Part shown: positions 48,547 to 56,943 of the stretch, in pieces | How the letters are laid out: every line of letters begins with the position of its first letter | Numbering within the stretch: position 1 is the stretch's first letter | Translations under genes and position numbers: made by a program | Notes under the pieces: generated by a model | Told to the model about the DNA's origin: nothing | The model's database searches: none | The model's input: the letters and a program-made list of their open reading frames with translations, nothing else | Assembly (NCBI GenBank): GCA_964344565.1 | Contig: CAYFNT010000001.1 | Location: 248,001-312,000 of the forward strand | From: JACNKJ01 sp964344565 | Lineage (GTDB): Bacteria > Krumholzibacteriota > Krumholzibacteriia > JACNKJ01 | Length of the DNA stretch: 64,000 bases | Reading direction: 5' to 3'

Positions 48547-50979
48547 ATGTCGCGTAACTGGGCGATCCTGCTTCGCGCCGGTCAGGTGGGCCTGCTCGGA
48601 CTGATCCTATTCGCCTTCGTCGTTCAAGCCGGAGAGGTGGCCTTCAGCCATCAGGCCGCGGTCAGCTCCCAGGAGGGCCGCGACCTGCCCATCCTGGGCC
48701 TCGTGGCCGGGCTGGAGGAGGGCGAACGGGTCACCGTCTACCATCGTCCCATGGCCACCGGCGATTTCGACAGTTTCGACACCTACCTGCACGGCGGGGT
48801 CATCGACTGCTACGTCCCCGGCGAGTTCCTGCAGTCGCCGGGGATCGAGTACTACCTCAGCGTCGAGGACGCCGACGGAATCGAGCATCGATACCCCGAT
48901 GACGCGCCCGAAGCACCGCCCTTCCGCGTGGCCGTGAAGGCCGGTTCCGGTTCCGGCGTGGACCGCCTGGGAGTGCCTCCCGAACTCGTGATCGTGGCTC
49001 CCGACCTGGGGGCGGCCTTGGAGGCCGCCGACTTCGTGCTGGTGGTCTCCTATTTCGACCTCGACGGCGACCTGGCGCCCACGGGACTCAGACTCATCGT
49101 CAATGGACGGGACCGCTCCCGCGAAGCCCGCATCGATGATGGCCTTCTCGTGTGGATGCCCGGGCCGAACCTTCCCCCGGGACCTCTGCGCATCGAGGTG
49201 GAGGCCGAGGACCTGGCGGGTCACCGCACCCGTTCCTCGTCCCTGAATCTCGATCTTTTGCGCCCGGGCCAGATCTACGAAGGACCCGGATTCTTCGAGA
49301 CGGTGGCTCCTCCCCGCGGCCGCGTCGTACTGGATTCCCGCTTCACGAATCTCGACGGCGAGGGCGCCGAGAATCGCCAGGAGCCCGATCGAACCCTGCG
49401 CGCGCGTCTGGACGCCCGCGGCGAGTTCGGAGCGCTGGACTATCGCGCCAAGGTCTTCCTGACCAGCGACGAGTCCGGGCACCATCAGCCGCGCAATCGC
49501 TATCGTTTCGACGTGGAGACCGGTCCGCTTCGTCTCAGCCTTGGCGACGTCACCCCGCGCTTCAATCCTCTGGCCATCTGGGGAAAGCGCATGCGCGGAA
49601 TGGAGCTGGAGCTGGAGTCGCATCTGCTCGACGCGCAGCTGCTCTACGGATCCATCCAGCGCGCGGTGGAGGGCGAAGGATACGACTCCACCGTGGTGGG
49701 GCCGCCCGAGGAACTGCTGCCGGTGGTGGAGAGCGCCGGCACCTATACGCGTCAGCTCCGGGCCTTCCGGGTCGGGGCCGTCACCGGACGTCGGGTGGGC
49801 ATGTCCCTGAGCTTCCTCAAGGTGAAGGACGACCTGGGTTCCATCCGCTATGGACACAAGCCCAAGGATAACGTGGTCATCGGGAGCGACCTCGCGATCA
49901 CCCTCATGGGGCGCCGCCTGCTTCTGGACGCCGCGGCGGCCATGAGCATGCTCACCGAGGACATCTCCGAGGGAGCGGTCAACCAGGAAGAGGCCGACTC
50001 CACCCTGGGCATCCATCTGCCCTTCAATCCGCAGAACCTGGAAGGGCTCTTCATCATAAACGGAAGCACCACGCCGCTCAACATGAAGGGCCTGCCGAAT
50101 CTGGCGCTTCACGCGTCGGCCCGAGGCAACATCGCCGGGAATCTCATGGAGATCCGCTATCGCCGGGTGGGTCCCGTCTACCAGTCCCTGGCGGCCACGT
50201 CCCTGCCCCAGGATCACGAGGGCTTCCTCATCCGCGACGCCTTCTCCCTCTTGCAGCGGCGCCTGCGCGTGACCGGCGAGTACGAACGCTACCACAACAA
50301 CCTCCTGGGCGATCAGACCCACACCCGCGATTCGGATCTCATCGCCGGCAACCTCTCCTACCTGCCGCGTTCGAGCATGCTCAACGGAATCAGCACGGGC
50401 TTTCGTCTCTACCGGCAGAACAACGGGAGTACGGATCCGGAAGAGGGCATCGACAATCGCACGCTGCTGCTCACCTTCAGCGGCGGCACCCATTTCCTGG
50501 TGAGGGAGTACATGCAGAATCTTCGCCTGAGCATGTTCCTCACCGATCGCGCGGACTTCGTGTCGGAGGCAGGGGAGAGCAAGGGCATGAACTTCGTGCT
50601 GGAATCGCGCACGGCCCTTCCCTCCCGGCCGATCACGTTTTCCTTCCTGCTCGGACTGAGCAACAACCGTTATCCCGGCCTCGAGAATGCGGCGGGCGGC
50701 ATGGGCATCCATGCCGACTTCACCACCTTGCAGGTGGGGGTGGACTATCTTCGTCCGCGCATGCCCATGCAGCTTTCCTGGAGGCGGGTGTCCGGCGACG
50801 GCGACATGACGGGCGCCAACTCGGTACGGTCCTCATTCGATCTGGCCCTGGACTACCGATTCGAGACGGGCCCCACTCTGAGAGGTAGGGCGGGCTGGGT
50901 GAGTTTCGACGATCGTTCCGAGGGCGAGGAAGACTACACCGAGGCATTCCTGGGCATCGGAATCGAGCAACCTTTCTAG
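48547..50979 (+). CDS. Outer-membrane beta-barrel candidate of the FecR-cyclase operon
   Basis: 810 residues with a signal peptide (about 1-28). Two N-terminal Ig-like domains (HQAAVSSQEGRDLPILGLVA, GIEYYLSVEDADG; ALEAADFVLVVSYFDLDGD) are followed by a repeating series of 10-12-residue amphipathic strands from about residue 290 to the end (RTLRARLDARGEFGALDYRA, LRLSLGDVTPRFNPLAIWGK, FDLALDYRFETGPTLRGRAG). The final residue is phenylalanine (GIGIEQPF), as in many outer-membrane proteins inserted by BamA. Probable surface barrel coupled to the FecR protein; ligand unknown. 29 bases after the FecR gene and 15 before the cyclase. Confidence 0.8.
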   Translation: MSRNWAILLRAGQVGLLGLILFAFVVQAGEVAFSHQAAVSSQEGRDLPILGLVAGLEEGERVTVYHRPMATGDFDSFDTYLHGGVIDCYVPGEFLQSPGIEYYLSVEDADGIEHRYPDDAPEAPPFRVAVKAGSGSGVDRLGVPPELVIVAPDLGAALEAADFVLVVSYFDLDGDLAPTGLRLIVNGRDRSREARIDDGLLVWMPGPNLPPGPLRIEVEAEDLAGHRTRSSSLNLDLLRPGQIYEGPGFFETVAPPRGRVVLDSRFTNLDGEGAENRQEPDRTLRARLDARGEFGALDYRAKVFLTSDESGHHQPRNRYRFDVETGPLRLSLGDVTPRFNPLAIWGKRMRGMELELESHLLDAQLLYGSIQRAVEGEGYDSTVVGPPEELLPVVESAGTYTRQLRAFRVGAVTGRRVGMSLSFLKVKDDLGSIRYGHKPKDNVVIGSDLAITLMGRRLLLDAAAAMSMLTEDISEGAVNQEEADSTLGIHLPFNPQNLEGLFIINGSTTPLNMKGLPNLALHASARGNIAGNLMEIRYRRVGPVYQSLAATSLPQDHEGFLIRDAFSLLQRRLRVTGEYERYHNNLLGDQTHTRDSDLIAGNLSYLPRSSMLNGISTGFRLYRQNNGSTDPEEGIDNRTLLLTFSGGTHFLVREYMQNLRLSMFLTDRADFVSEAGESKGMNFVLESRTALPSRPITFSFLLGLSNNRYPGLENAAGGMGIHADFTTLQVGVDYLRPRMPMQLSWRRVSGDGDMTGANSVRSSFDLALDYRFETGPTLRGRAGWVSFDDRSEGEEDYTEAFLGIGIEQPF

Positions 50980-50994
50980 CAAGGCGGCATCGCA

Positions 50995-53094
50995 ATGCCG
51001 AAGCGCGGCAAGCAACAGGATCGGAAGCTGTCCTGGATTCACTTGGCCAGCGCCGTCCTCGCCACCTTGCTGCTCTACGTGCTCTCCCACACGGCCATCT
51101 TCCGCAACGCCGAATTCAACACGGTCAACTCGCGCTTCCAGCTTCGCGGTCCCGAGGAGCCCCATGGCGAGACCGTGGTGGTGGGCATCGATCAGCAATC
51201 CTATCGCGACCTGGGACGTCCCTTTCCCTGGCCCAGGGCCTGGCATGCGAAGCTGCTGGACAATCTCGCCCGGGCCGGCGCACGGGTTGTGGTTTTCGAT
51301 CTGATCTTCGACGCCCCCGGCCTGGACCCCGAAGGCGACGCCGCCTTCGCCCGCGCCATCCAGGAGCATGGAGCCGTGGTTCTCGGGGTTAAGCAGGAGG
51401 CCTTTATGGGGGACGTGCGGGGCCAGCGCCTCACCTATCCCACCGAGCCACTGCGCGAGGCGGCGGCCGGCCTGGGTCTCGTGGATCGGCTCGAGGACTC
51501 CGACGGATTCACGCGCCGGTATCGCCTGCACGTGCCCTCCGATAGTCGCAACCTCTACTCCCTGGGCGTCGAGGCCTTGAGCCTCTACGAAGGCCGAAGA
51601 CCCGAAGCGGACCACGCCGATCCCTTCACCGTGGGCGACGCACAGGTTCCGCGCCTGGACGCCACCAGCTTCCTGATCAACTATCCCGGCGGACGGGGAA
51701 GCATCCCCATCTATTCCTTCTCCTCGGTGATCGACGACGCCGATTTCGATCTGCCCGCGGGACTGGACATCGACATCTTCGATATCCAGAAGGAGGTCTT
51801 CGCGGGCAAGATCGTGGTGGTGGGAGCCACCCTGCCGGAGATGCAGGATTTCGTGCGCTCGCCCTTCTTCAACAGCGAGGAGGGCCAGCAGGTGCTCACC
51901 TCGGGCGCCGAGATGCACGCCGCCGCCATCGAGACCATGCTGTCTGGGCGTCACTATCGCCGGCTGTCCGGATGGTCGGACCTGCTCGTCATCTTCGCGG
52001 CGGCTCTCGCCATCTCGCTGCTCACCCTCCGGTCCCGTCCGCTGCTGGGCATGTTCATCGCGCTGGTCCTGGCGGCCGCCTACGTGGCCCTGGCCTATTG
52101 GTTCTTCATCGCGCGCTTCCTGCTTCTGGACATGGTGGCTCCGGCCGGCGCGGTAATGGCCTGCCACGCGGGCAACACCCTCTACTTCTTCGTGCGCGAG
52201 AGACGGGAGCGCCAGCGCATCCGCGGCATGTTTGCCAAGTACGTTCCGGACAAGGTCATCAACGTGCTCTACGAGAATCCCGAGCTCATGAACCTGGGCG
52301 GCGAGGAACGGGAGCTCACCATTCTCTTCTCGGATCTCGCGGGCTTCACGCCCTTCGCGGAGTCCCTGCCGCCCAGCGAACTGGTGGAATGGCTCAACGA
52401 GTACCTCAGCGAGATGACCGACATCGTCCTCGCCCACGACGGCATCATCGACAAGTACGAGGGCGACCTGATCATGGCCGAGTTCGGCGCGCCGCTCCAC
52501 GATCCGGACCACGCCCTCAAGGCCTGTCGGGCGGCTCTCGCCATGCAGAAGCGTCTTGCGGAACTGCGCGATGAGTGGAAGCGGGAGGGGCGGGATCCGC
52601 TCTTCGCGCGCATCGGCATCAGCACCGGTCGGGTCGTGCTCGGCAACATGGGAAGCCGCACCGTGCACGACTACACGGTGCTCGGCGACGCGGTGAATCT
52701 GGCCTCGCGCCTGGAGGGGGCGAACAAGGTCTTCGGCTCGTCGATCATGATCTCGGAGGCCACATTCCAGCAGGCGGAAGAGGGGATCGTCTGCCGCGAA
52801 CTGGACCTGCTGCGGGTGAAGGGCAAACGCCGCGCGGTGACGGTCTACGAACTCGCGGCCATGGCCGAGGATTCGCGAGACGAATCCCGCGAACGGGTTT
52901 ACGAAGCTTTCGCCGAGGGCCTCCAGGCCTATCGGGACCGGCGCTGGCGGGAGGCGGGCATGCGCTTCGCCGCCGCCCTCGATCTGAATCCCGAGGACGG
53001 CCCCTCCCAGGCCTACCTGGACCGCTCCCGCCATTTCCGGGACAATCCTCCCGACGAGGATTGGGACAGCAGCTTCACACTCACCGGCAAATAG
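50995..53094 (+). CDS. CHASE2-domain adenylate/guanylate cyclase
   Basis: 699 residues. N-terminal membrane helix (LASAVLATLLLYVLSHTA), CHASE2 domain about 35-330 (ETVVVGIDQQSYRDLGRPFP, ARVVVFDLIFDAPG, GKIVVVGATLPEMQDFVRSP), three more membrane helices (about 335-405), then a short helix (RERQRIRGMFAKYVPDKVIN) and a class III cyclase domain (about 435-620): LTILFSDLAGFTPFAESL, DKYEGDLIMAEFGAP, ARIGISTGRVVLGNMGS and YTVLGDAVNLASRLEG. A TPR-like tail follows. It senses something outside or in the periplasm and makes cAMP (or cGMP). Last gene of the operon. Confidence 0.92.
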   Translation: MPKRGKQQDRKLSWIHLASAVLATLLLYVLSHTAIFRNAEFNTVNSRFQLRGPEEPHGETVVVGIDQQSYRDLGRPFPWPRAWHAKLLDNLARAGARVVVFDLIFDAPGLDPEGDAAFARAIQEHGAVVLGVKQEAFMGDVRGQRLTYPTEPLREAAAGLGLVDRLEDSDGFTRRYRLHVPSDSRNLYSLGVEALSLYEGRRPEADHADPFTVGDAQVPRLDATSFLINYPGGRGSIPIYSFSSVIDDADFDLPAGLDIDIFDIQKEVFAGKIVVVGATLPEMQDFVRSPFFNSEEGQQVLTSGAEMHAAAIETMLSGRHYRRLSGWSDLLVIFAAALAISLLTLRSRPLLGMFIALVLAAAYVALAYWFFIARFLLLDMVAPAGAVMACHAGNTLYFFVRERRERQRIRGMFAKYVPDKVINVLYENPELMNLGGEERELTILFSDLAGFTPFAESLPPSELVEWLNEYLSEMTDIVLAHDGIIDKYEGDLIMAEFGAPLHDPDHALKACRAALAMQKRLAELRDEWKREGRDPLFARIGISTGRVVLGNMGSRTVHDYTVLGDAVNLASRLEGANKVFGSSIMISEATFQQAEEGIVCRELDLLRVKGKRRAVTVYELAAMAEDSRDESRERVYEAFAEGLQAYRDRRWREAGMRFAAALDLNPEDGPSQAYLDRSRHFRDNPPDEDWDSSFTLTGK

Positions 53095-53097
53095 GAA

Positions 53098-53122
53098 CGC
53101 CTCCGGTCGGGGACCGGAGGCG
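53098..53122. terminator. Hairpin between convergent genes
   Basis: 11-bp stem CGCCTCCGGTC/GACCGGAGGCG (53098-53108, 53112-53122) with no T run; terminator role is probable from position only. Confidence 0.45.
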
Positions 53123-53140
53123 CCGCGTAGCGGTTGCGAT

Positions 53141-53743
53141 CTAGTACAGCGTCTTCAGATCGCTCCAGGAAGTGTTCTCGGTGGCAGTCGTCTCGCTATC
53201 CGTATAGAAACGGATGATGAAGTAGTCGGGAACCGTTCCCGGCCATCCCCACCATTCGAGGGCCACGATGGGATCGCCATCCTCGCAGAGGAAGTCGTCC
53301 GCCGCCTCCCCGTCGTAGGTGGGAGTGATGGTGGAAGCGATGCCGTTCTCCCAGGACGGATTCTGGCGCCACTTCTCACCCTGCGTGCCGTGGAGCACGA
53401 AGGCCATCTCGAAATAGGTGCCCACGGCTTCGGAGAGAGGCGTCCATGTGGGAACGCCCCAATAATTCGACCACCACTCGGCCTCGTAGCGCCAGTAATC
53501 CTCCGGCACGCAAAGCTGCCAGTACCAGATATTGTCCAGCGCCGACACGCCGATGATGGCGAGCCAATAGATCTGGCCGGCCTCCTGATAGAAGGGTCCG
53601 CCCAGGTCCTGGTAGAAGTGATAGTAGTCCCCCTCGTCCATCCACTCGAAGACGTGACACTCCTCTTCGAAGACAAGATTCAGGGGAGAGGCCCAAGCGC
53701 CGATGGCCAGGACCGTGAACAAGGCAGTGACTAAGAGTTTCAT
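53141..53743 (-). CDS. Exported protein with ADDFxC/WWG core and C-terminal SWxxLKxLY ending
   Basis: 200 residues with signal peptide LLVTALFTVLAIGAWAS. The mature protein is very rich in Trp and Tyr (PEDYWRYEAEWWSNYWG). Near the C-terminus are ADDFLCEDGDPIVALEWWGW and DYFIIRFYTD, a combination I recall from a family of secreted proteins in environmental bacteria (DUF7901-like; unchecked). The chain ends NTSWSDLKTLY, one of four such endings in the window. Function unknown, exported. Confidence 0.8.
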   Translation of the reverse strand: MKLLVTALFTVLAIGAWASPLNLVFEEECHVFEWMDEGDYYHFYQDLGGPFYQEAGQIYWLAIIGVSALDNIWYWQLCVPEDYWRYEAEWWSNYWGVPTWTPLSEAVGTYFEMAFVLHGTQGEKWRQNPSWENGIASTITPTYDGEAADDFLCEDGDPIVALEWWGWPGTVPDYFIIRFYTDSETTATENTSWSDLKTLY

Positions 53744-53777
53744 GGAAACCTCCGCATGCTCTGGAATCGGATGGATT

Positions 53778-53819
53778 CCGTCATGCGGAGTCGTACCGAA
53801 AAGCCATGCCGCATGACGG
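53778..53819. repeat. Perfect 11-bp inverted repeat between divergent genes
   Basis: CCGTCATGCGG (53778-53788) and CCGCATGACGG (53809-53819) separated by 20 bases, in the 250-base gap between the 53141 and 53994 genes. A partial third copy (TCCGCATG) lies about 20 bases before. Could be an operator or a leader hairpin. Nothing else in the gap is supported. Confidence 0.5.
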
Positions 53820-53993
53820 AGCAGATGCTCGATTCATTGCGGATAGGCAGAACCTCACGCCCTCACATCCCGCGCTTCCAGTCTAGATCGGTTTCAATAA
53901 TCTGCAAGTCTCCGTCTGCCACGCGTAAGGTCCAGATGACTTTTGCGCGAAGCGGTACGACCTGTTAGGGTTGCGTATCTTCAGGAGGGAGCC

Positions 53994-55163
53994 ATGCCCA
54001 GAGGTCTCAAGAAGCCGGGCCCCTTGGAGGCCTTCGACCAGCGCGATTCGGTGTTCACCCGAGCGCGGCTACAGCCCGGCACCGCGATCCACGACGAACA
54101 CTACGCCCGCAGGCCCGAGCACTGGGAGGCCGATCACCGCACGCGCAAACTTCCGCACCTGGCGTCGCCCGGCGGCCAACGATTCGAAACCCAGGCCGCC
54201 CTGCTCACCCAATCCCAGTTCGCCGCCTCGGATCTCATCGCCGAGGCCGTGGAAGGCAGCGAGCATGTCAGCGGAGGCCAGGTGCCCGAGGGTTTGGCCC
54301 ATGGGCCGAGCGCGGGGACAGAATTCGCACTCGATGATTCCAGCCCCGCGGGTCTGAGCGCCTTCGCCAAGGACGCGTCCCTGTTTCTGGGCGCCGACGA
54401 CTCGGGCGTGACCGCCATGGATTCGAGCTATCTCTATTCCCATCGCGGACGGCCCCTGGACAAGCACGGCGAGGTCCCCGAACTGAAGCATGGCCACGCC
54501 ATCGTGCTCGTCTTCGCCATGAGGCCGGAGTACGTGTCCTCCGGACCCGAACTGATCAGCACCGCGGAGGTGGCGAGGGTCTATCAGAAGGCCGCCGCGG
54601 CCTGCTTCGCGCTGGCGGATTCCCTTCGCCGCCTCGGACATTCGGCGAGGGCGCATGTGGATTCGAACTATCTCGTGGTCTGTCCGCCCCTGGCGGTGGA
54701 CGCCGGGTTGGGGGAGCTCGGGCGTCACGGCATCCTTATCCATCCGCGTCTGGGATCTGGGGTGAGGCTCGGCGTCGTCACCACAGACGCCGAACTCGCG
54801 CCGGACGGGCCGGGCAACTGGGGCATCGCCGAGTTCTGCAGGTCCTGCGAGAAGTGCGCAAAGCTCTGCCCGGCGGCGGCCATTCCCACCGGAGATTCAA
54901 GCGTGGTTCGGGGAGCGGAGAAATGGCCGCTGAATGCCGAGCGATGCTATCACCACTGGCGGACCCAGGGAACCGACTGCGGCATCTGCTTGCGTGTCTG
55001 CCCCTTCACGAAACCAGATACACCGCTGCACCGCTTCGTCAGGCGCACGGTGGCGGCCACCTCGATCTTCAACCGAGCCTTCGTGTGGATGGACGACCTC
55101 TTCTACGGTTCGAGCCGCGAGCCGAAAAAGGTGGCCGGCTTGAGACCCAAGGAAAAGACCTGA
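53994..55163 (+). CDS. Reductive-dehalogenase-like double-cluster iron-sulfur protein
   Basis: 389 residues from ATG 53994, CAGGAGGG just upstream. The C-terminal ferredoxin part binds two [4Fe-4S] clusters: FCRSCEKCAKLCPAAAIPTG (C-x2-C-x2-C-x3-CP) and later GTDCGICLRVCPF. Before it is the corrin-binding type domain of reductive dehalogenases and QueG (VVCPPLAVDAGLGELGRHGI, HPRLGSGVRLGVVTTDAELA). There is no Tat signal and no PceB-type anchor, so it is cytoplasmic. Catabolic dehalogenation, epoxyqueuosine-type reduction or another cobalamin-dependent reduction are all possible. Single gene. Confidence 0.85.
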   Translation: MPRGLKKPGPLEAFDQRDSVFTRARLQPGTAIHDEHYARRPEHWEADHRTRKLPHLASPGGQRFETQAALLTQSQFAASDLIAEAVEGSEHVSGGQVPEGLAHGPSAGTEFALDDSSPAGLSAFAKDASLFLGADDSGVTAMDSSYLYSHRGRPLDKHGEVPELKHGHAIVLVFAMRPEYVSSGPELISTAEVARVYQKAAAACFALADSLRRLGHSARAHVDSNYLVVCPPLAVDAGLGELGRHGILIHPRLGSGVRLGVVTTDAELAPDGPGNWGIAEFCRSCEKCAKLCPAAAIPTGDSSVVRGAEKWPLNAERCYHHWRTQGTDCGICLRVCPFTKPDTPLHRFVRRTVAATSIFNRAFVWMDDLFYGSSREPKKVAGLRPKEKT

Positions 55164-55175
55164 GCGCGGACGGCC

Positions 55176-55982
55176 TCAGCGGTAGAGAGCTTTCACTTCG
55201 CTCCAGCTGGTTTCCTCCACCGGCGTGTCCACGATATCGTAGATCACGATCTTCGAAGCGCCGCGCGCGCTTTCGTCCACGAGCACCGCGCTGAGTTGAA
55301 TGATCAGATTCCGCTCGATCATGGTCGCCCCCCGCACCTTGAAGAGTTCGCCGATCAATGGGATATCGCCGAGCAGCGGCCCGTTCTGATCCACCTTGTG
55401 CACCGTGTTGTTCACGGTGTCCGTGACCCAGAGGGCCGCGCGCTCGTTGTCCACCGCGATGCCGCTGGCGCCGGGGATGGCGACGCTGATGGGAATGAAA
55501 TCGGGAAAGCTCAGGAAGTTGCCGTCCCATTCTCCGCGATAGATCGGTTCGTCCAATCCGCCGATGAAGATGGTGTTTCCGTCAACGGCCAGGGCGCGAT
55601 TGGGATCGATGGGCGAGAAGACCGAACCTTGGAAGACCCCACCGGGGTCGAAGAAGTGCAGTTCCAGTCACTCGCTGCCCCAGAACCCTCCGGGGACGGC
55701 GCTCAGGTCCAGATGTCCGTGATCGGTGTTGTTGGGGAACTGGACGAAGGTGTCGATGATGTCCCCTGTTTCGCCCACCGTGTGGAATCGAGGTGGGGTA
55801 ACCCCGTCGCCCCGATCCGAGACGATGAACTTGTCGCCGTCCCAGGCCAGGCCGAAGGCGTCGATGATGTCGGAATCCAGTTCGATGATCTGGGCCTCGA
55901 TGAGAACCTGGGGAAGCTCGGCCGACGCCGTGAGCGGCAGCGTCGCGATGAGGACAGCCAGCAAGGGAATGCGGGCGATCAT
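55176..55982 (-). pseudogene. Exported NHL-like protein with SWxxVKxLYR ending, interrupted by in-frame TGA
   Basis: One minus-strand frame runs from ATG (complement of 55980-55982) to the TGA at 55176-55178, broken once by TGA at 55668-55670 (after GGFWGSE, followed by LELHFFDPGG). Signal peptide IPLLAVLIATLPLTASA. The body looks like NHL/six-blade propeller repeats (DAFGLAWDGDKFIVSDRGDG, ASGIAVDNERAALWVTDTVN). The end is ETSWSEVKALYR. Without readthrough the N-terminal product has 104 residues and lacks the ending. It could be a pseudogene, a recoded gene or a sequencing error. Confidence 0.7.
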
Positions 55983-56208
55983 GGTAACTCCTTCCAGCGG
56001 ATGGATTCGGGGACATCAGAGATAGCACAATTCTACTGCAAAATGCGAATCAATGCCCAGGGCTCAGGGATGAAACACTCTTTTTTCAGCGCCGAATCCG
56101 GAGTCTGAACTCCTGCAACCGGCTGAAATCCTTGCGTATGCGGAAGCAACTGGCGATCTTGAGGAATCTTCGGACAGCATCGGCTCAATCTCACCAAGGA
56201 TCCCTTTC

Positions 56209-56943
56209 TTGCCTCACCCAACGCGCATCGCAGCGGCTGCGCTGCTGGTTCTGACCCTCGGCCTGCCGGCCCTGGTCCTCTTTCCGCCCCGGCCCGTCAT
56301 GGAGGCCTTGGCGGAGGCCCACCCCGATGTGCTCTTCTACGTGGAGACCGATCGTCCCGCCCTGGCACTTACCCTCGATGACGGTCCCCACGCCGAAGTG
56401 ACCCCGCGCATCCTCGATCTGCTCGCCGAACACGAGGCCCGCGCCACCTTCTTCCTCATCGGCGATCGGGTCGAAGGCAACGAAGGCCTCATGCATCGCA
56501 TGCGCGATGAGGGACACGAGCTGGGCAATCACCTCAGCGAGGATCGAGCGGCCCTGGGGCTTTCGCCCGAGATCTTCGAACGCCAGCTCGTCCGGACGGA
56601 TTCGCTGCTCGCCTTCGGCGAGGAATCGGATTCGGCCAAGTGGATGCGGCCGGGTTCCGGATGGTTCAACGGTCGCATGGTGGAGCAGAGCGCCGAGCAC
56701 GGCTATCGTCTGGCCCTGGGCTCGGTCTATCCCCACGATCTGCTACTGAAGAGTCCCAGGCTGATATCGGAGTTCATTCTCAGTCGCGCCTACGCGGGAT
56801 CGGTGCTCATCCTCCACGACGGGGACGGGGATCCGGAGCGAACCTTGGAAGTGCTCGAGCGCATTCTGCCGGTGCTCAAGGAGCGGGGATTCGAGATTCT
56901 GACCCTGTCGGAACTGACCGCTCTGGAGGAGGGTCGGAGTTAG
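56209..56943 (+). CDS. NodB-like polysaccharide deacetylase
   Basis: 244 residues from a TTG preceded by AAGGA. N-terminal signal anchor (AAAALLVLTLGLPALVL). NodB motifs: LTLDDGPHAEV (catalytic and metal Asp 57-58), GHELGNHLSED (H108 is the first metal His), WMRPGSGWFN and VLILHDGDGD. The second metal-binding His expected four residues after H108 reads Asp (D112). Typical substrates are N-acetylated glycans such as peptidoglycan or chitin; with the altered site the activity may be weak or different. Its stop abuts the minus-strand ABC permease stop. Confidence 0.8.
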   Translation: MPHPTRIAAAALLVLTLGLPALVLFPPRPVMEALAEAHPDVLFYVETDRPALALTLDDGPHAEVTPRILDLLAEHEARATFFLIGDRVEGNEGLMHRMRDEGHELGNHLSEDRAALGLSPEIFERQLVRTDSLLAFGEESDSAKWMRPGSGWFNGRMVEQSAEHGYRLALGSVYPHDLLLKSPRLISEFILSRAYAGSVLILHDGDGDPERTLEVLERILPVLKERGFEILTLSELTALEEGRS

